NCBI GenBank assembly: GCA_019410445.1
Contig: DXSO01000048.1
Location: forward strand, 3,039-10,043
Reading direction: 5' to 3'
Origin: Sutterella sp.
Lineage (GTDB): Bacteria > Pseudomonadota > Gammaproteobacteria > Burkholderiales > Burkholderiaceae_F
DNA length: 7,005 nucleotides
Shown piece after piece: positions 1-6,196 of this stretch. The translations under genes were made by a program, and so were the position numbers. The notes under the pieces were generated by a model. The model did no database searches and was not told the DNA's origin. It saw only the letters and a list, made by a program, of their open reading frames with translations. Every line of letters starts with the position of its first letter. Within the stretch, counting starts at the first letter, position 1.

Positions 1-14
1 TGTATAAGAGACAG
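1..14. other. Sequencing adapter remnant (Tn5/Nextera mosaic end)
   Basis: The first 14 bases, TGTATAAGAGACAG, are identical to the 3' 14 bases of the 19-bp Tn5 mosaic end used in Nextera library preparation. The similarity to a helicase gene begins immediately after it. This is read or contig-end contamination rather than genomic DNA, so it should be trimmed and not annotated as a transposon end. Confidence 0.95.
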
Positions 15-433
15 CTCTTGGGATCACGCATTTTGGGATCAATCCCGACCTCTTTCATGATGCGGCGAATGATGGAGAGCTGATCGGCCGTATCAATAAT
101 CTGAAATGTCGGCGGCAGATTGGCCGCCTCAGCGTGAGCGCGCAAAATACGATGCGCCGTACCGTGAAAGGTTCCCATCCACAGGTGTTTGATGTCGCAG
201 CTCACCATTGCCGAGAGTCGATCGCGCATTTCTCGAGCAGCCTTGTTCGTAAAGGTTACGGCCAGAATTTCCGACGGACGCGCCATCATGCGGCTCAGCA
301 AAAGCGCGATGCGCGTGGTCAGAACCTTGGTTTTGCCGGAACCGGCTCCGGCAAGAACCAGAGCACTTTCACATCCGAGTTCGGCAGCCTGACGCTGCAT
401 GGGATTGAGGGAATTCAAAAAATCGTCAAGCAT
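15..433 (-). CDS. uvrD: UvrD/Rep-type DNA helicase II, N-terminal part (3' end missing)
   Basis: This is the first 139 codons of a superfamily 1A 3'-to-5' DNA helicase. The family unwinds DNA in nucleotide excision repair and mismatch repair. Translating the minus strand from the ATG at 433 gives a start like MLDDFLNSLNPMQRQAA, which aligns well with the E. coli UvrD start. The Q-motif glutamine is at about residue 13. Walker A (GAGSGKT) is at residues 29-35 and motif Ia (TFTNKAA) at 60-66. The GTFHG block is at 87-91, followed by AHRILRAH. Full-length UvrD is about 720 residues, so roughly 580 are missing because the contig ends, not because of a mutation. The frame stays open through the adapter and would add false residues SCLLY. 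Rep or PcrA is an alternative name within the same family, but the N-terminus fits UvrD best. No strong Shine-Dalgarno site precedes the ATG. Confidence 0.9.
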
Positions 434-543
434 CGGTTCAGTCTTTGTATGGTTGTCTCGAGAAAAAAAGGATTCGCGCCTCAAAGCTTCCCAATTCGAA
501 AGCAAGGCTCAAAGGAAATTTTCATGCGCAACGGTGAGCGGCG

Positions 544-549
544 ATTGTA
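544..549 (-). promoter_or_regulatory. Putative -10 box for uvrD
   Basis: On the minus strand the bases read GCTACAATCGC with TACAAT as the -10 hexamer, one mismatch from TATAAT. It lies about 110 bases upstream of the uvrD ATG at 433. No TTGACA-like -35 was found 16-18 bases upstream. The same 11-base string occurs ahead of mobB, which supports a promoter role. Confidence 0.4.
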
Positions 550-663
550 GCCCGAAAGATCGGAAAGCATATGGTTTCGAACAAAGGCTAATGACAGCAG
601 GAAAACTGCACCGCCAGGTTTTCCCGCCGTCGGCCAAGTCCGTAAAGCACCTCGAAAAAGCCT

Positions 664-669
664 TATACT
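664..669 (+). promoter_or_regulatory. Putative -10 box for leuS
   Basis: TATACT matches the -10 consensus TATAAT at five of six positions and sits 43 bases upstream of the leuS ATG at 713. The predicted transcription start (about 676) would fall after the upstream in-frame ATG at 671, which argues against that ATG being used. The -35 region is not recognisable. Confidence 0.4.
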
Positions 670-702
670 TATGGGTCGAATTTTTCCTTTAAACACAAAT
701 AA

Positions 703-706
703 AAGG
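703..706 (+). promoter_or_regulatory. Ribosome binding site that sets the leuS start
   Basis: AAGG ends six bases before the ATG at 713, which is suitable Shine-Dalgarno spacing. The upstream in-frame ATG at 671 has no comparable site in front of it. Confidence 0.6.
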
Positions 707-712
707 CGCCCC

Positions 713-3352
713 ATGCGCGAAACTTACAATCCTCAGGAAATCGAATCCCTGGTTCAGGAACAGTGGCGAAAGAACGATGTCTATCGCGCTGTTGAACACG
801 CCGTCGGTCCTGACGGCAAGGAAAAACCCAAGTTCTACGTGTGCTCGATGCTGCCCTACCCCTCGGGCAAGCTGCACATGGGTCACGTGCGCAACTACAC
901 CCTCAATGACGTGCTGTATCGCTACCGCCGCATGAAGGGTTACAACGTCATGACCCCGATGGGCTGGGACAGCTTCGGTCTTCCGGCCGAAAATGCCGCT
1001 CTCACCAAAAAAGTGGCTCCGGCTCAGTGGACCTATCAAAACATTGCCGACATGAAGCAGCAAATGCTTCCGTTGGGGCTGGCGTTTGACTGGTCGCGCG
1101 AAGTTACGACCTGCAAACCCGAGTACTACCGCTGGAATCAGTGGATGTTCTTGAAAATGCTCGAACGCGGCATCTGCTACCGCAAGACGCAGATCGTCAA
1201 CTGGGATCCGGTTGACAAGACGGTTCTGGCTAACGAACAAGTCATTGACGGCCGCGGCTGGCGTTCCGGCGCGCTTGTTGAAAAGCGTGAAATTCCGGGC
1301 TACTACTTCGGCATCACCCAGTACGCCGAAGAGCTTCTTGAAGACCTCAATAAACTCGACGGCTGGCCCGAGCAGGTTCGCCGCATGCAGGAACACTGGA
1401 TCGGCAAGTCCGTCGGCGTAAATTTCGGCTTCCCCTATGAAATCGATGGTGAAAAGAAGTTTCTGAAGGTCTACACGACTCGTGCCGATACGATCATGGG
1501 CGTGACCTTCGTGGCCATTGCCGCCGAACATCCTCTTGCCAAGCGTCTGGCTAAAGACAAGCCGGAACTTCAGGCGTTCATTGAAGAGTGTTCCAAGGGC
1601 TCGGTCACCGAAGCCGACATGGCCACGATGGAAAAGAAGGGCGTTTTCACCGGCTTTTACGTCACGCACCCGCTCAATGGCCGCCAGGTTCAGGTCTGGA
1701 TCGGCAACTACGTATTGATGAATTACGGCGAAGGCGCCGTCATGGCCGTACCGGCTCACGACGAACGCGACTTTGCCTTTGCCAAGAAGTACGGCATCGA
1801 CATCATTCAGTCCGTGGCCGTGGAGGGCAAGGAATTTTCCACCGACGCTTGGCAGGAATGGTACGGCGACAAGACGCTCAATCCCTACTGCGTCAACTCC
1901 GGCAAGTACGACGGCCTGCACATTCATGAAGCGATCGAAGCCGTTGCCAAGGATCTCAAGGAACTGGGACTTGGCGATCGTCAGACGATGTTCCGTCTGC
2001 GTGACTGGGGTATTTCGCGTCAGCGCTACTGGGGCACCCCGATTCCGATCATCAACTGTCCCAAGTGCGGTCCCGTGCCGGTTCCCGAAAAAGATCTGCC
2101 GGTTCTGCTGCCCGAGAATCTCATTCCGGACGGCTCAGGCAATCCGCTCAACAAATGTGAGGAATTCCTGGCATGCAAGTGCCCGAAGTGCGGAGCGGAT
2201 GCCCGTCGAGAAACCGACACGATGGATACGTTCGTCGACAGCTCCTGGTACTACATGCGTTATTGCTCGCCGGATGCCGACAAGGCCATGGTCGACGAGC
2301 GCAACGATTACTGGAGTCCGATGGATCAGTACATCGGCGGCATTGAACACGCGGTTTTGCATCTGCTCTACGCCCGTTTCTGGACCAAAGTGATGCGTGA
2401 CCTCGGTTTGGTGAAGTTTGACGAACCCTTCAAGCGTCTGTTCACGCAGGGCATGCTCACGGCAGAATGCTTCTACCGCGAAAATCCCGACGGCAGCAAG
2501 CGTTGGTACTACCCGTATGAGATCAATATCGAATACGACGAAAAGGGACGCCCCTGCCGAGTCACCGCCAAGGACGACGGCCTGCCCGTGGTCTCCGGCG
2601 GCATCGAGAAGATGAGCAAGAGCAAGAACAACGTTGTGGAGCCGCGAGATATCATCAAGCAGTTCGGTGCCGATACCGCCCGTACGTTCGTGATGTTCGC
2701 CGGTCCCCCCGATCAATCCGCCGCCTGGTCCAATTCCGGCGCCGAAGGTTGCTATCGCTTCCTGCGTCGTCTCTGGAATTGGTGCTACGCCCGCCGCGAA
2801 GAGATTTTGGCCTGCCAAGGCAATGTCGACATTGCCTCTGCGCCCAAGAACGTCAAGGATTTGCTGCGCGAGGTTTACCAGACACTGCAACAGGCCGAAA
2901 GCGACTTCGACCGCATGCAGTTCAACACGGTTGTCTCGGCCGCAATGAAGATGATGAATGCGCTCGATGCCTTCGAAGGCACTGACGCTGTAAGCGCCAG
3001 CGCTCGCAAGTTGGCATTGTCGCTGCTGCTGCGCGTGCTCTATCCGTTAGCTCCGCACATCACCACGGCTCTGTGGCAGGATCTGGGCTTTGTCTGCGAT
3101 TTCGGTACGGAAATCATTGACGCCCCCTGGCCTGAAGTCTGCAAAGAAGCTCTCGTTGCCGATGAAATCAAGCTCATGATTCAGGTCAACGGAAAACTGC
3201 GCGGCCAAATCATGGTGCCTGCACAGGCCTCGCGTGAAGAAATCGAACAGGCGGTGCTCGCTCACCCCGATACGATTCGCTTCGTCGGTGAAGCTACGGT
3301 ACGCAAGGTAATCGTGGTACCCGGCAAGTTGGTTAACGTCGTTGCCAAGTAA
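713..3352 (+). CDS. leuS: Leucyl-tRNA synthetase
   Basis: This cytoplasmic class Ia aminoacyl-tRNA synthetase charges tRNA-Leu with leucine using ATP. The protein is 879 residues, close to the usual bacterial length of about 860. The start MRETYNPQEIES aligns with E. coli LeuS (MQEQYRPEEIES), so ATG 713 is chosen over the in-frame ATG at 671. The HIGH-type motif HMGH is at 55-58 and KMSKS at 633-637. The CP1 editing domain carries TTRADT at 255-260, whose last Thr matches E. coli T252, and AHDERD with the editing aspartates at about 350 and 353. Cysteine pairs at 449/452 and 482-493 (CPKCG twice) look like the zinc-binding insertion found in many bacterial LeuRS but lacking its cysteines in E. 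coli. A leucine-specific insertion precedes KMSKS. The C-terminus has the expected QVNGKLRG block and ends in PGKLVNVVAK. The gene is monocistronic and ends at a strong terminator; lptE and holA, which follow leuS in E. coli, are absent here. Confidence 0.98.
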   Translation: MRETYNPQEIESLVQEQWRKNDVYRAVEHAVGPDGKEKPKFYVCSMLPYPSGKLHMGHVRNYTLNDVLYRYRRMKGYNVMTPMGWDSFGLPAENAALTKKVAPAQWTYQNIADMKQQMLPLGLAFDWSREVTTCKPEYYRWNQWMFLKMLERGICYRKTQIVNWDPVDKTVLANEQVIDGRGWRSGALVEKREIPGYYFGITQYAEELLEDLNKLDGWPEQVRRMQEHWIGKSVGVNFGFPYEIDGEKKFLKVYTTRADTIMGVTFVAIAAEHPLAKRLAKDKPELQAFIEECSKGSVTEADMATMEKKGVFTGFYVTHPLNGRQVQVWIGNYVLMNYGEGAVMAVPAHDERDFAFAKKYGIDIIQSVAVEGKEFSTDAWQEWYGDKTLNPYCVNSGKYDGLHIHEAIEAVAKDLKELGLGDRQTMFRLRDWGISRQRYWGTPIPIINCPKCGPVPVPEKDLPVLLPENLIPDGSGNPLNKCEEFLACKCPKCGADARRETDTMDTFVDSSWYYMRYCSPDADKAMVDERNDYWSPMDQYIGGIEHAVLHLLYARFWTKVMRDLGLVKFDEPFKRLFTQGMLTAECFYRENPDGSKRWYYPYEINIEYDEKGRPCRVTAKDDGLPVVSGGIEKMSKSKNNVVEPRDIIKQFGADTARTFVMFAGPPDQSAAWSNSGAEGCYRFLRRLWNWCYARREEILACQGNVDIASAPKNVKDLLREVYQTLQQAESDFDRMQFNTVVSAAMKMMNALDAFEGTDAVSASARKLALSLLLRVLYPLAPHITTALWQDLGFVCDFGTEIIDAPWPEVCKEALVADEIKLMIQVNGKLRGQIMVPAQASREEIEQAVLAHPDTIRFVGEATVRKVIVVPGKLVNVVAK

Positions 3353-3374
3353 TTAGCTCTACGACGCTTTCCGA

Positions 3375-3407
3375 ATGAAAAGACCGCCTTCTCGGCGGTC
3401 TTTTCAT
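3375..3407. terminator. Bidirectional intrinsic terminator between leuS and the LprI-like gene
   Basis: ATGAAAAGACCGCC (3375-3388) is perfectly complementary to GGCGGTCTTTTCAT (3394-3407), giving a 14-bp stem with a 5-base loop. The GC-rich inner stem is flanked by a T run on each strand (TTTT at 3401-3404 on plus, and the complement of AAAA 3378-3381 on minus). It lies 22 bases after the leuS stop and about 20 bases after the stop of the convergent gene, so it can end both transcripts. Confidence 0.9.
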
Positions 3408-3427
3408 ATTGGGTATTGGCTGTAATC

Positions 3428-3844
3428 TCAGCGAGACTCGCTTAAAAACTGCGCATCCAAAGCCCCTGCACGTGTTTTGAGCAAATTAATGCGACAGGCA
3501 AGAATCGCATTGCCGGATCCGGTTCCTGCTCCATAACTTGCCTCAAGCCATTTGCATTCGCTGTCAACGTAGCGCATGAAGGCTTTGTTGGATTCTTCAA
3601 ATGCCTTTGCCGCACCTTTACGCTTTTGGACTCGATCGAGATCGCGGGCATTTGCAAGCACCCGATCCACAATATCCTCGTAAAACTTTTGTGTTTCCGC
3701 CAGTTCTTTTTTCAGACACACCTGAACGTCAACCTTATTGTCGGCCGTGCGATAGCACTCAGCTAGAGAATCCGCGGCCAAAGCCGAGGACATTCCCGCC
3801 GTCAACGAAGCCGTCAACAGAACCACTGCAAAACTTCTGCTCAT
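3428..3844 (-). CDS. Secreted LprI-like (DUF1311) protein
   Basis: This is a 138-residue protein with an apparent Sec signal peptide. It has a short n-region (MSRS), a hydrophobic stretch at about 5-18 and an ALA-A cleavage site near 21-24. The mature part is about 115 residues with four cysteines at 30, 43, 97 and 117, spaced as in the lysozyme-inhibitor LprI-like family (PF07007), so two disulfides are likely. The family hallmark is the block around residues 83-127: an aromatic pair, a Tyr then an acidic residue before Cys97, a Gly/Ser-rich turn at 105-111, Cys117 and a following TRAGAL. It should act in the periplasm. Lysozyme inhibition is known for only some members, so that activity is not established here. 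ATG 3844 is chosen because GAGGG sits just upstream; a GTG at 3868 would add eight residues. The gene lies 25 bases after crcB on the same strand and is probably co-transcribed. Confidence 0.8.
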   Translation of the reverse strand: MSRSFAVVLLTASLTAGMSSALAADSLAECYRTADNKVDVQVCLKKELAETQKFYEDIVDRVLANARDLDRVQKRKGAAKAFEESNKAFMRYVDSECKWLEASYGAGTGSGNAILACRINLLKTRAGALDAQFLSESR

Positions 3845-3869
3845 ATCCCTCTTTTCCTTTTGCCACACG

Positions 3870-4271
3870 CTAGCTCAACGCTTGTTTAACGAGAGTGAAG
3901 GCCAATGCGGTTGAAGCAAACGAACCGAACAAGTGCAGGCAACTGTGCGCCAGAGCCCGAAGCCATTCACCGGCCAACATCATCTGTACGCCCTCGGCTG
4001 AAAACGTCGAAAACGTGGTCAGTCCCCCAAGAAGTCCCGTCACGAGAAATAAACGCCACATGGGAGAAACCTGCAGGTGTGTGGAAAACCAAGCCGTCAG
4101 CGCTCCGATGAGAAGCCCGCCCAAGAGATTACAAAGCAACGTACCCAAAGGCAACAGCGTCAGTTTGCTGTTAAAGACATAACTGAGCGCCCACCGACCG
4201 CAGGCACCGATGGCCGCCCCTGCCCCAACAGCCAGAAGCACGGCCCAAAGCGCTCCGTCGCGCGTCATCAT
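3870..4271 (-). CDS. crcB: Fluc-type fluoride ion channel CrcB
   Basis: This 133-residue inner-membrane protein has four hydrophobic segments at roughly 7-27, 40-60, 72-92 and 105-128. The Fluc/CrcB family forms dual-topology dimers that export fluoride. Hallmarks visible are GACGRW at 22-27, PLGTLLCN with the pore asparagine at 48, and TGLLGGLTTFSTF at 78-90. Phe87 and Phe90 fit the Phe-box positions, and the TTFST region is the family signature. The length matches the usual 125-130. The start ATG 4271 overlaps the moaE stop in an ATGA arrangement, and GGGGAG lies seven bases upstream. ATG 4268 directly after it is an alternative. Longer readings back to 4385 run inside moaE and lack similarity. 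No fluoride riboswitch precedes it, because the gene is internal to the operon. The link to the cofactor genes looks positional, with no known functional tie. Confidence 0.95.
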   Translation of the reverse strand: MMTRDGALWAVLLAVGAGAAIGACGRWALSYVFNSKLTLLPLGTLLCNLLGGLLIGALTAWFSTHLQVSPMWRLFLVTGLLGGLTTFSTFSAEGVQMMLAGEWLRALAHSCLHLFGSFASTALAFTLVKQALS

Positions 4272-4729
4272 GCCGACTCTCCCCAACGAGACTTCGCCAA
4301 CTCGTCGCTTTCGCGAGCATCGACCCAGCGCCCTCCCTGCGGCGTCATTTCCTTTTTCCAGAAAGGCGCTTCGGTCTTGAGCCAATCCATGATGAATTCG
4401 CTTGCCTCAAACGCCTCGCGACGATGAGCCGAAGTCACAATCGTCAGAACAATCCGATCGCCGGCGGCAAGTTCACCCACGCGATGAATCACCACAACGT
4501 CCTCGATCTCCCAACGGCTTCTTGCCTTGTCGACGATCTTGGCCAGACTTTTCTCCGTCATCTCCGGATAGTACTCAAGCTGCATGGACGTCACACCGTC
4601 ATCGCTGCGCACGATCCCGGTAAAAGTCACGGCAGCTCCCGCTCTGCGCCCTTGTCTTTCTAACGCAGCGAGTTCTTCCGAAACGTCAAAGTCTTCATGA
4701 CTGACCCGAATCTTCGTTATCGGCTCCAT
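4268..4729 (-). CDS. moaE: Molybdopterin synthase large (catalytic) subunit MoaE
   Basis: MoaE dimerises and binds two MoaD subunits. The complex converts cyclic pyranopterin monophosphate to molybdopterin by transferring sulfur from the MoaD C-terminal thiocarboxylate. The protein is 153 residues, against 150 in E. coli. Motifs seen are FTGIVR at 36-41 with the conserved Arg41, EYYPEMTEK at 52-60, IHRVGEL at 81-87 and SAHR at 100-103. The C-terminal active-site stretch from FIMDWLK to FWKKE (112-127) supplies Lys118 and Lys125, matching E. coli K119 and K126. GGRWVDARESD closes the fold. The loop after Arg41 is shorter than the typical HNEGD-containing form. The ATG at 4729 directly follows the moaD stop with no gap, and GGGAGG (4734-4739) inside moaD serves as a good Shine-Dalgarno site, so the two subunits should be translationally coupled. 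Confidence 0.97.
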   Translation of the reverse strand: MEPITKIRVSHEDFDVSEELAALERQGRRAGAAVTFTGIVRSDDGVTSMQLEYYPEMTEKSLAKIVDKARSRWEIEDVVVIHRVGELAAGDRIVLTIVTSAHRREAFEASEFIMDWLKTEAPFWKKEMTPQGGRWVDARESDELAKSRWGESA

Positions 4730-4984
4730 TTAGCCTCCCGTAACCGGCGGAAAGAAAGCAACCTTATCACCGTCTTTGACCTGAGCCGTCATGGGGGCCA
4801 TCTCTCCATTGACGGCTGCACGGATACGCTTGACGGCCGCAAAAGCCTCTTGACGCTTGGCACACGTGCAAAGCTTTGCCTTGACATCTTCGACCGTTGC
4901 CGTACCGGCTTCAAGCTCGATCGTTTCGGATCCCGTACCGATCGCCTCGCGCAGCAGCGCGAAAAACTTCACTTCGATTTTCAT
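4730..4984 (-). CDS. moaD: Molybdopterin synthase sulfur-carrier subunit MoaD
   Basis: This 84-residue ubiquitin-like protein carries sulfur as a C-terminal thiocarboxylate to MoaE. The family's Gly-Gly tail is present at 83-84, in the ending FFPPVTGG. The N-terminal beta strand with FFALLREAIG (7-16) and the VNGE turn followed by the DGDKVAFFPP strand are typical of the MoaD/ThiS fold. Activation normally needs the adenylyltransferase MoeB, which is not in this window. The gene begins three bases after the moeA stop with only a weak ribosome binding site, so translation probably depends on coupling to moeA. Its 3' end carries the ribosome binding site of moaE. Confidence 0.95.
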   Translation of the reverse strand: MKIEVKFFALLREAIGTGSETIELEAGTATVEDVKAKLCTCAKRQEAFAAVKRIRAAVNGEMAPMTAQVKDGDKVAFFPPVTGG

Positions 4985-4987
4985 GAC

Positions 4988-6196
4988 TTACTTGAAAAGT
5001 TCCCCAAAGGGGTAATAAAGCACAATGTCACCCTTGCTCACCGTTACGCCGGCAGGAATATCCACCAAGCCATCGGCCCAGGCGCAGCTTGTCAATACCT
5101 GACTGTTTTGCGTGTGGTACAGATCAAGCCCACCTTCGGCGTTGCGGCGCACGCGAACAAACTCCTCTCGCACCCCGGGTTTTGTCCACTCAAAATCAGC
5201 TCGCACCTTCACGGGCATTGCCTGCAGATCCTTTCGTCCCTGCAGTTTAAGCAGATAGGGACGAGCCAGAAGCAGGAACGTCACAAAACTCGAGACAGGG
5301 TTGCCCGGCAGTCCGATGAACGGCTTGCCTTTGACCTCACCCAACGCTACCGGTTTTCCAGGCTTCAGAGCCACCTTCCACATATCGATGCGGCCGAGCG
5401 ACTCGACGGCAGGCTTAATATGATCCTCCTCGCCGACGCTCATTCCGCCGGAAGTGATGATGACATCAGCCGTCTTTGCCGCGCGCTCGAATGCCTCACG
5501 AGTTGCCTGCAGCGTATCCGGAACGCTGCCCAGGTCAAAGACTTCGCAGTCCAAACGCTTGAGCAGTGCACGCAGCGTATAACGATTGGAGTTGTAGATT
5601 CCACCCTCTGGAAGCGGCTCTCCCGGAGCAACCAGTTCGGACCCGGAAAAGAACACTCCTACGCGCAAGTGTCGGTATACCTTCACGTAGCCGCAGCCGA
5701 CGCTTGCCACCAGGCCCAAAACAGCCGGCTCAAGCACTCGACCGGCCTCGGCAACAATACTGCCCGAGGCAATATCGCCGGCTCGACGGCGAATCCATTC
5801 GCCTGGGGTCGGAGAACGCGTAAAACGCACCGATCCGTCGGCATTGACCGTCACATCTTCCTGTGCGACAACGGCATCGGCTTGCGGCGGTATCGGAGCT
5901 CCTGTGAAAATGCGGGCAGCAGTGCCGCCTTGCAGTTCGGTGCCGGCGGTTCCGGCAGGAATTCGCTGTGAAACAGGAAGATCCACCGGCGTTTCCGGTG
6001 AGGCGCCTGTCAAATCGGCAACGCGCACGGCGTAACCGTCCATCTGAGAGTTGTCCCATGCCGGCACGTCAATGGAGCTGACGACAGCCTCGGCCAAAAC
6101 ACGACCTTCGGCATACAGCGTCGGGACGGTTTCCGTCCCGACGGCAACTTTGGCATGATCCAGAAAAAGTTTGAGCGCTTCGTTATAGGTGATCAC
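4988..6196 (-). CDS. moeA: Molybdopterin molybdenumtransferase MoeA
   Basis: MoeA inserts molybdate into adenylated molybdopterin to form active Mo-cofactor in the cytoplasm. The product is 402 residues, against about 411 in E. coli. Conserved blocks seen are DNSQMDGYAV at 48-57, RIFTGAPIP at 95-103, RRRAGDI at 136-142 and SGSEL at 184-188. SGGMSVGEEDH (249-259) is the MogA/MoeA-type cofactor-binding block, KPGKP is at 278-282 and GLPGNPVSS at 295-303. The counterparts of E. coli D59, D142, E188, D259, P298 and P301 are all kept. The residue before the key glutamate is Ser rather than the usual Asp of STGDEL. The start is a GTG at 6196, supported by AAGG six bases upstream and by an in-frame stop at 6206-6208 just before it. 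The gene overlaps mobB by 14 bases. A perfect 11-bp hairpin lies near codons 19-26. Confidence 0.97.
   Translation of the reverse strand: MITYNEALKLFLDHAKVAVGTETVPTLYAEGRVLAEAVVSSIDVPAWDNSQMDGYAVRVADLTGASPETPVDLPVSQRIPAGTAGTELQGGTAARIFTGAPIPPQADAVVAQEDVTVNADGSVRFTRSPTPGEWIRRRAGDIASGSIVAEAGRVLEPAVLGLVASVGCGYVKVYRHLRVGVFFSGSELVAPGEPLPEGGIYNSNRYTLRALLKRLDCEVFDLGSVPDTLQATREAFERAAKTADVIITSGGMSVGEEDHIKPAVESLGRIDMWKVALKPGKPVALGEVKGKPFIGLPGNPVSSFVTFLLLARPYLLKLQGRKDLQAMPVKVRADFEWTKPGVREEFVRVRRNAEGGLDLYHTQNSQVLTSCAWADGLVDIPAGVTVSKGDIVLYYPFGELFK
6119..6143. repeat. Perfect 11-bp inverted repeat with 3-base loop inside moeA
   Basis: CGTCGGGACGG (6119-6129) is followed by TTT and then its exact reverse complement CCGTCCCGACG (6133-6143). 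In the moeA mRNA this is a GC-rich hairpin with an AAA loop, covering about codons 19-26. No U tract follows, so it is not a standard intrinsic terminator. Confidence 0.85.

Larger units (their letters stand above)
434..712. promoter_or_regulatory. Divergent intergenic region between uvrD and leuS
   Basis: This stretch of 279 bases separates two divergently transcribed genes, so both promoters should lie here. I see a minus-strand -10-like box at 544-549 and a plus-strand -10-like box at 664-669. Neither has a recognisable -35 hexamer at normal spacing. Small open frames crossing the region have no family resemblance and no good ribosome binding site. No T-box-like leader or leucine-rich leader peptide was recognised ahead of leuS. 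Confidence 0.6.

Noticed and set aside
1..14. Real Tn5 or IS50 transposon end
   Set aside because: Only the synthetic mosaic-end sequence at the very edge of the contig is present, with no transposase or target duplication.
134..550. 138-codon open frame on the plus strand at the left end
   Set aside because: It lies mostly antisense to the UvrD helicase motifs and runs into the promoter region without any recognisable domain.
689..1927. 412-codon open frame on the minus strand opposite leuS
   Set aside because: It is fully antisense to leuS, resembles no family, and is explained by the codon bias of the real gene.
2135..2890. 251-codon open frame on the minus strand opposite leuS
   Set aside because: It is antisense to conserved LeuS catalytic and zinc regions, with no homology or ribosome binding site.
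3844..3868. GTG start at 3868 for the LprI-like protein
   Set aside because: It adds MWQKEKRD without a ribosome binding site, and the added bases contain the ribosome binding site for ATG 3844. The longer signal peptide is not impossible.
4271..4385. Longer N-terminus for CrcB starting at 4385
   Set aside because: The extension lies inside moaE, is charged and non-homologous, and the family starts near ATG 4271 with a ribosome binding site.
4272..4400. Fluoride riboswitch ahead of crcB
   Set aside because: The bases upstream are moaE coding sequence with conserved protein motifs, and I saw no riboswitch-like pairing.
4697..5971. 424-codon open frame on the plus strand opposite moaD and moeA
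   Set aside because: moaD and moeA on the minus strand carry all the conserved motifs; the plus-strand product has none.
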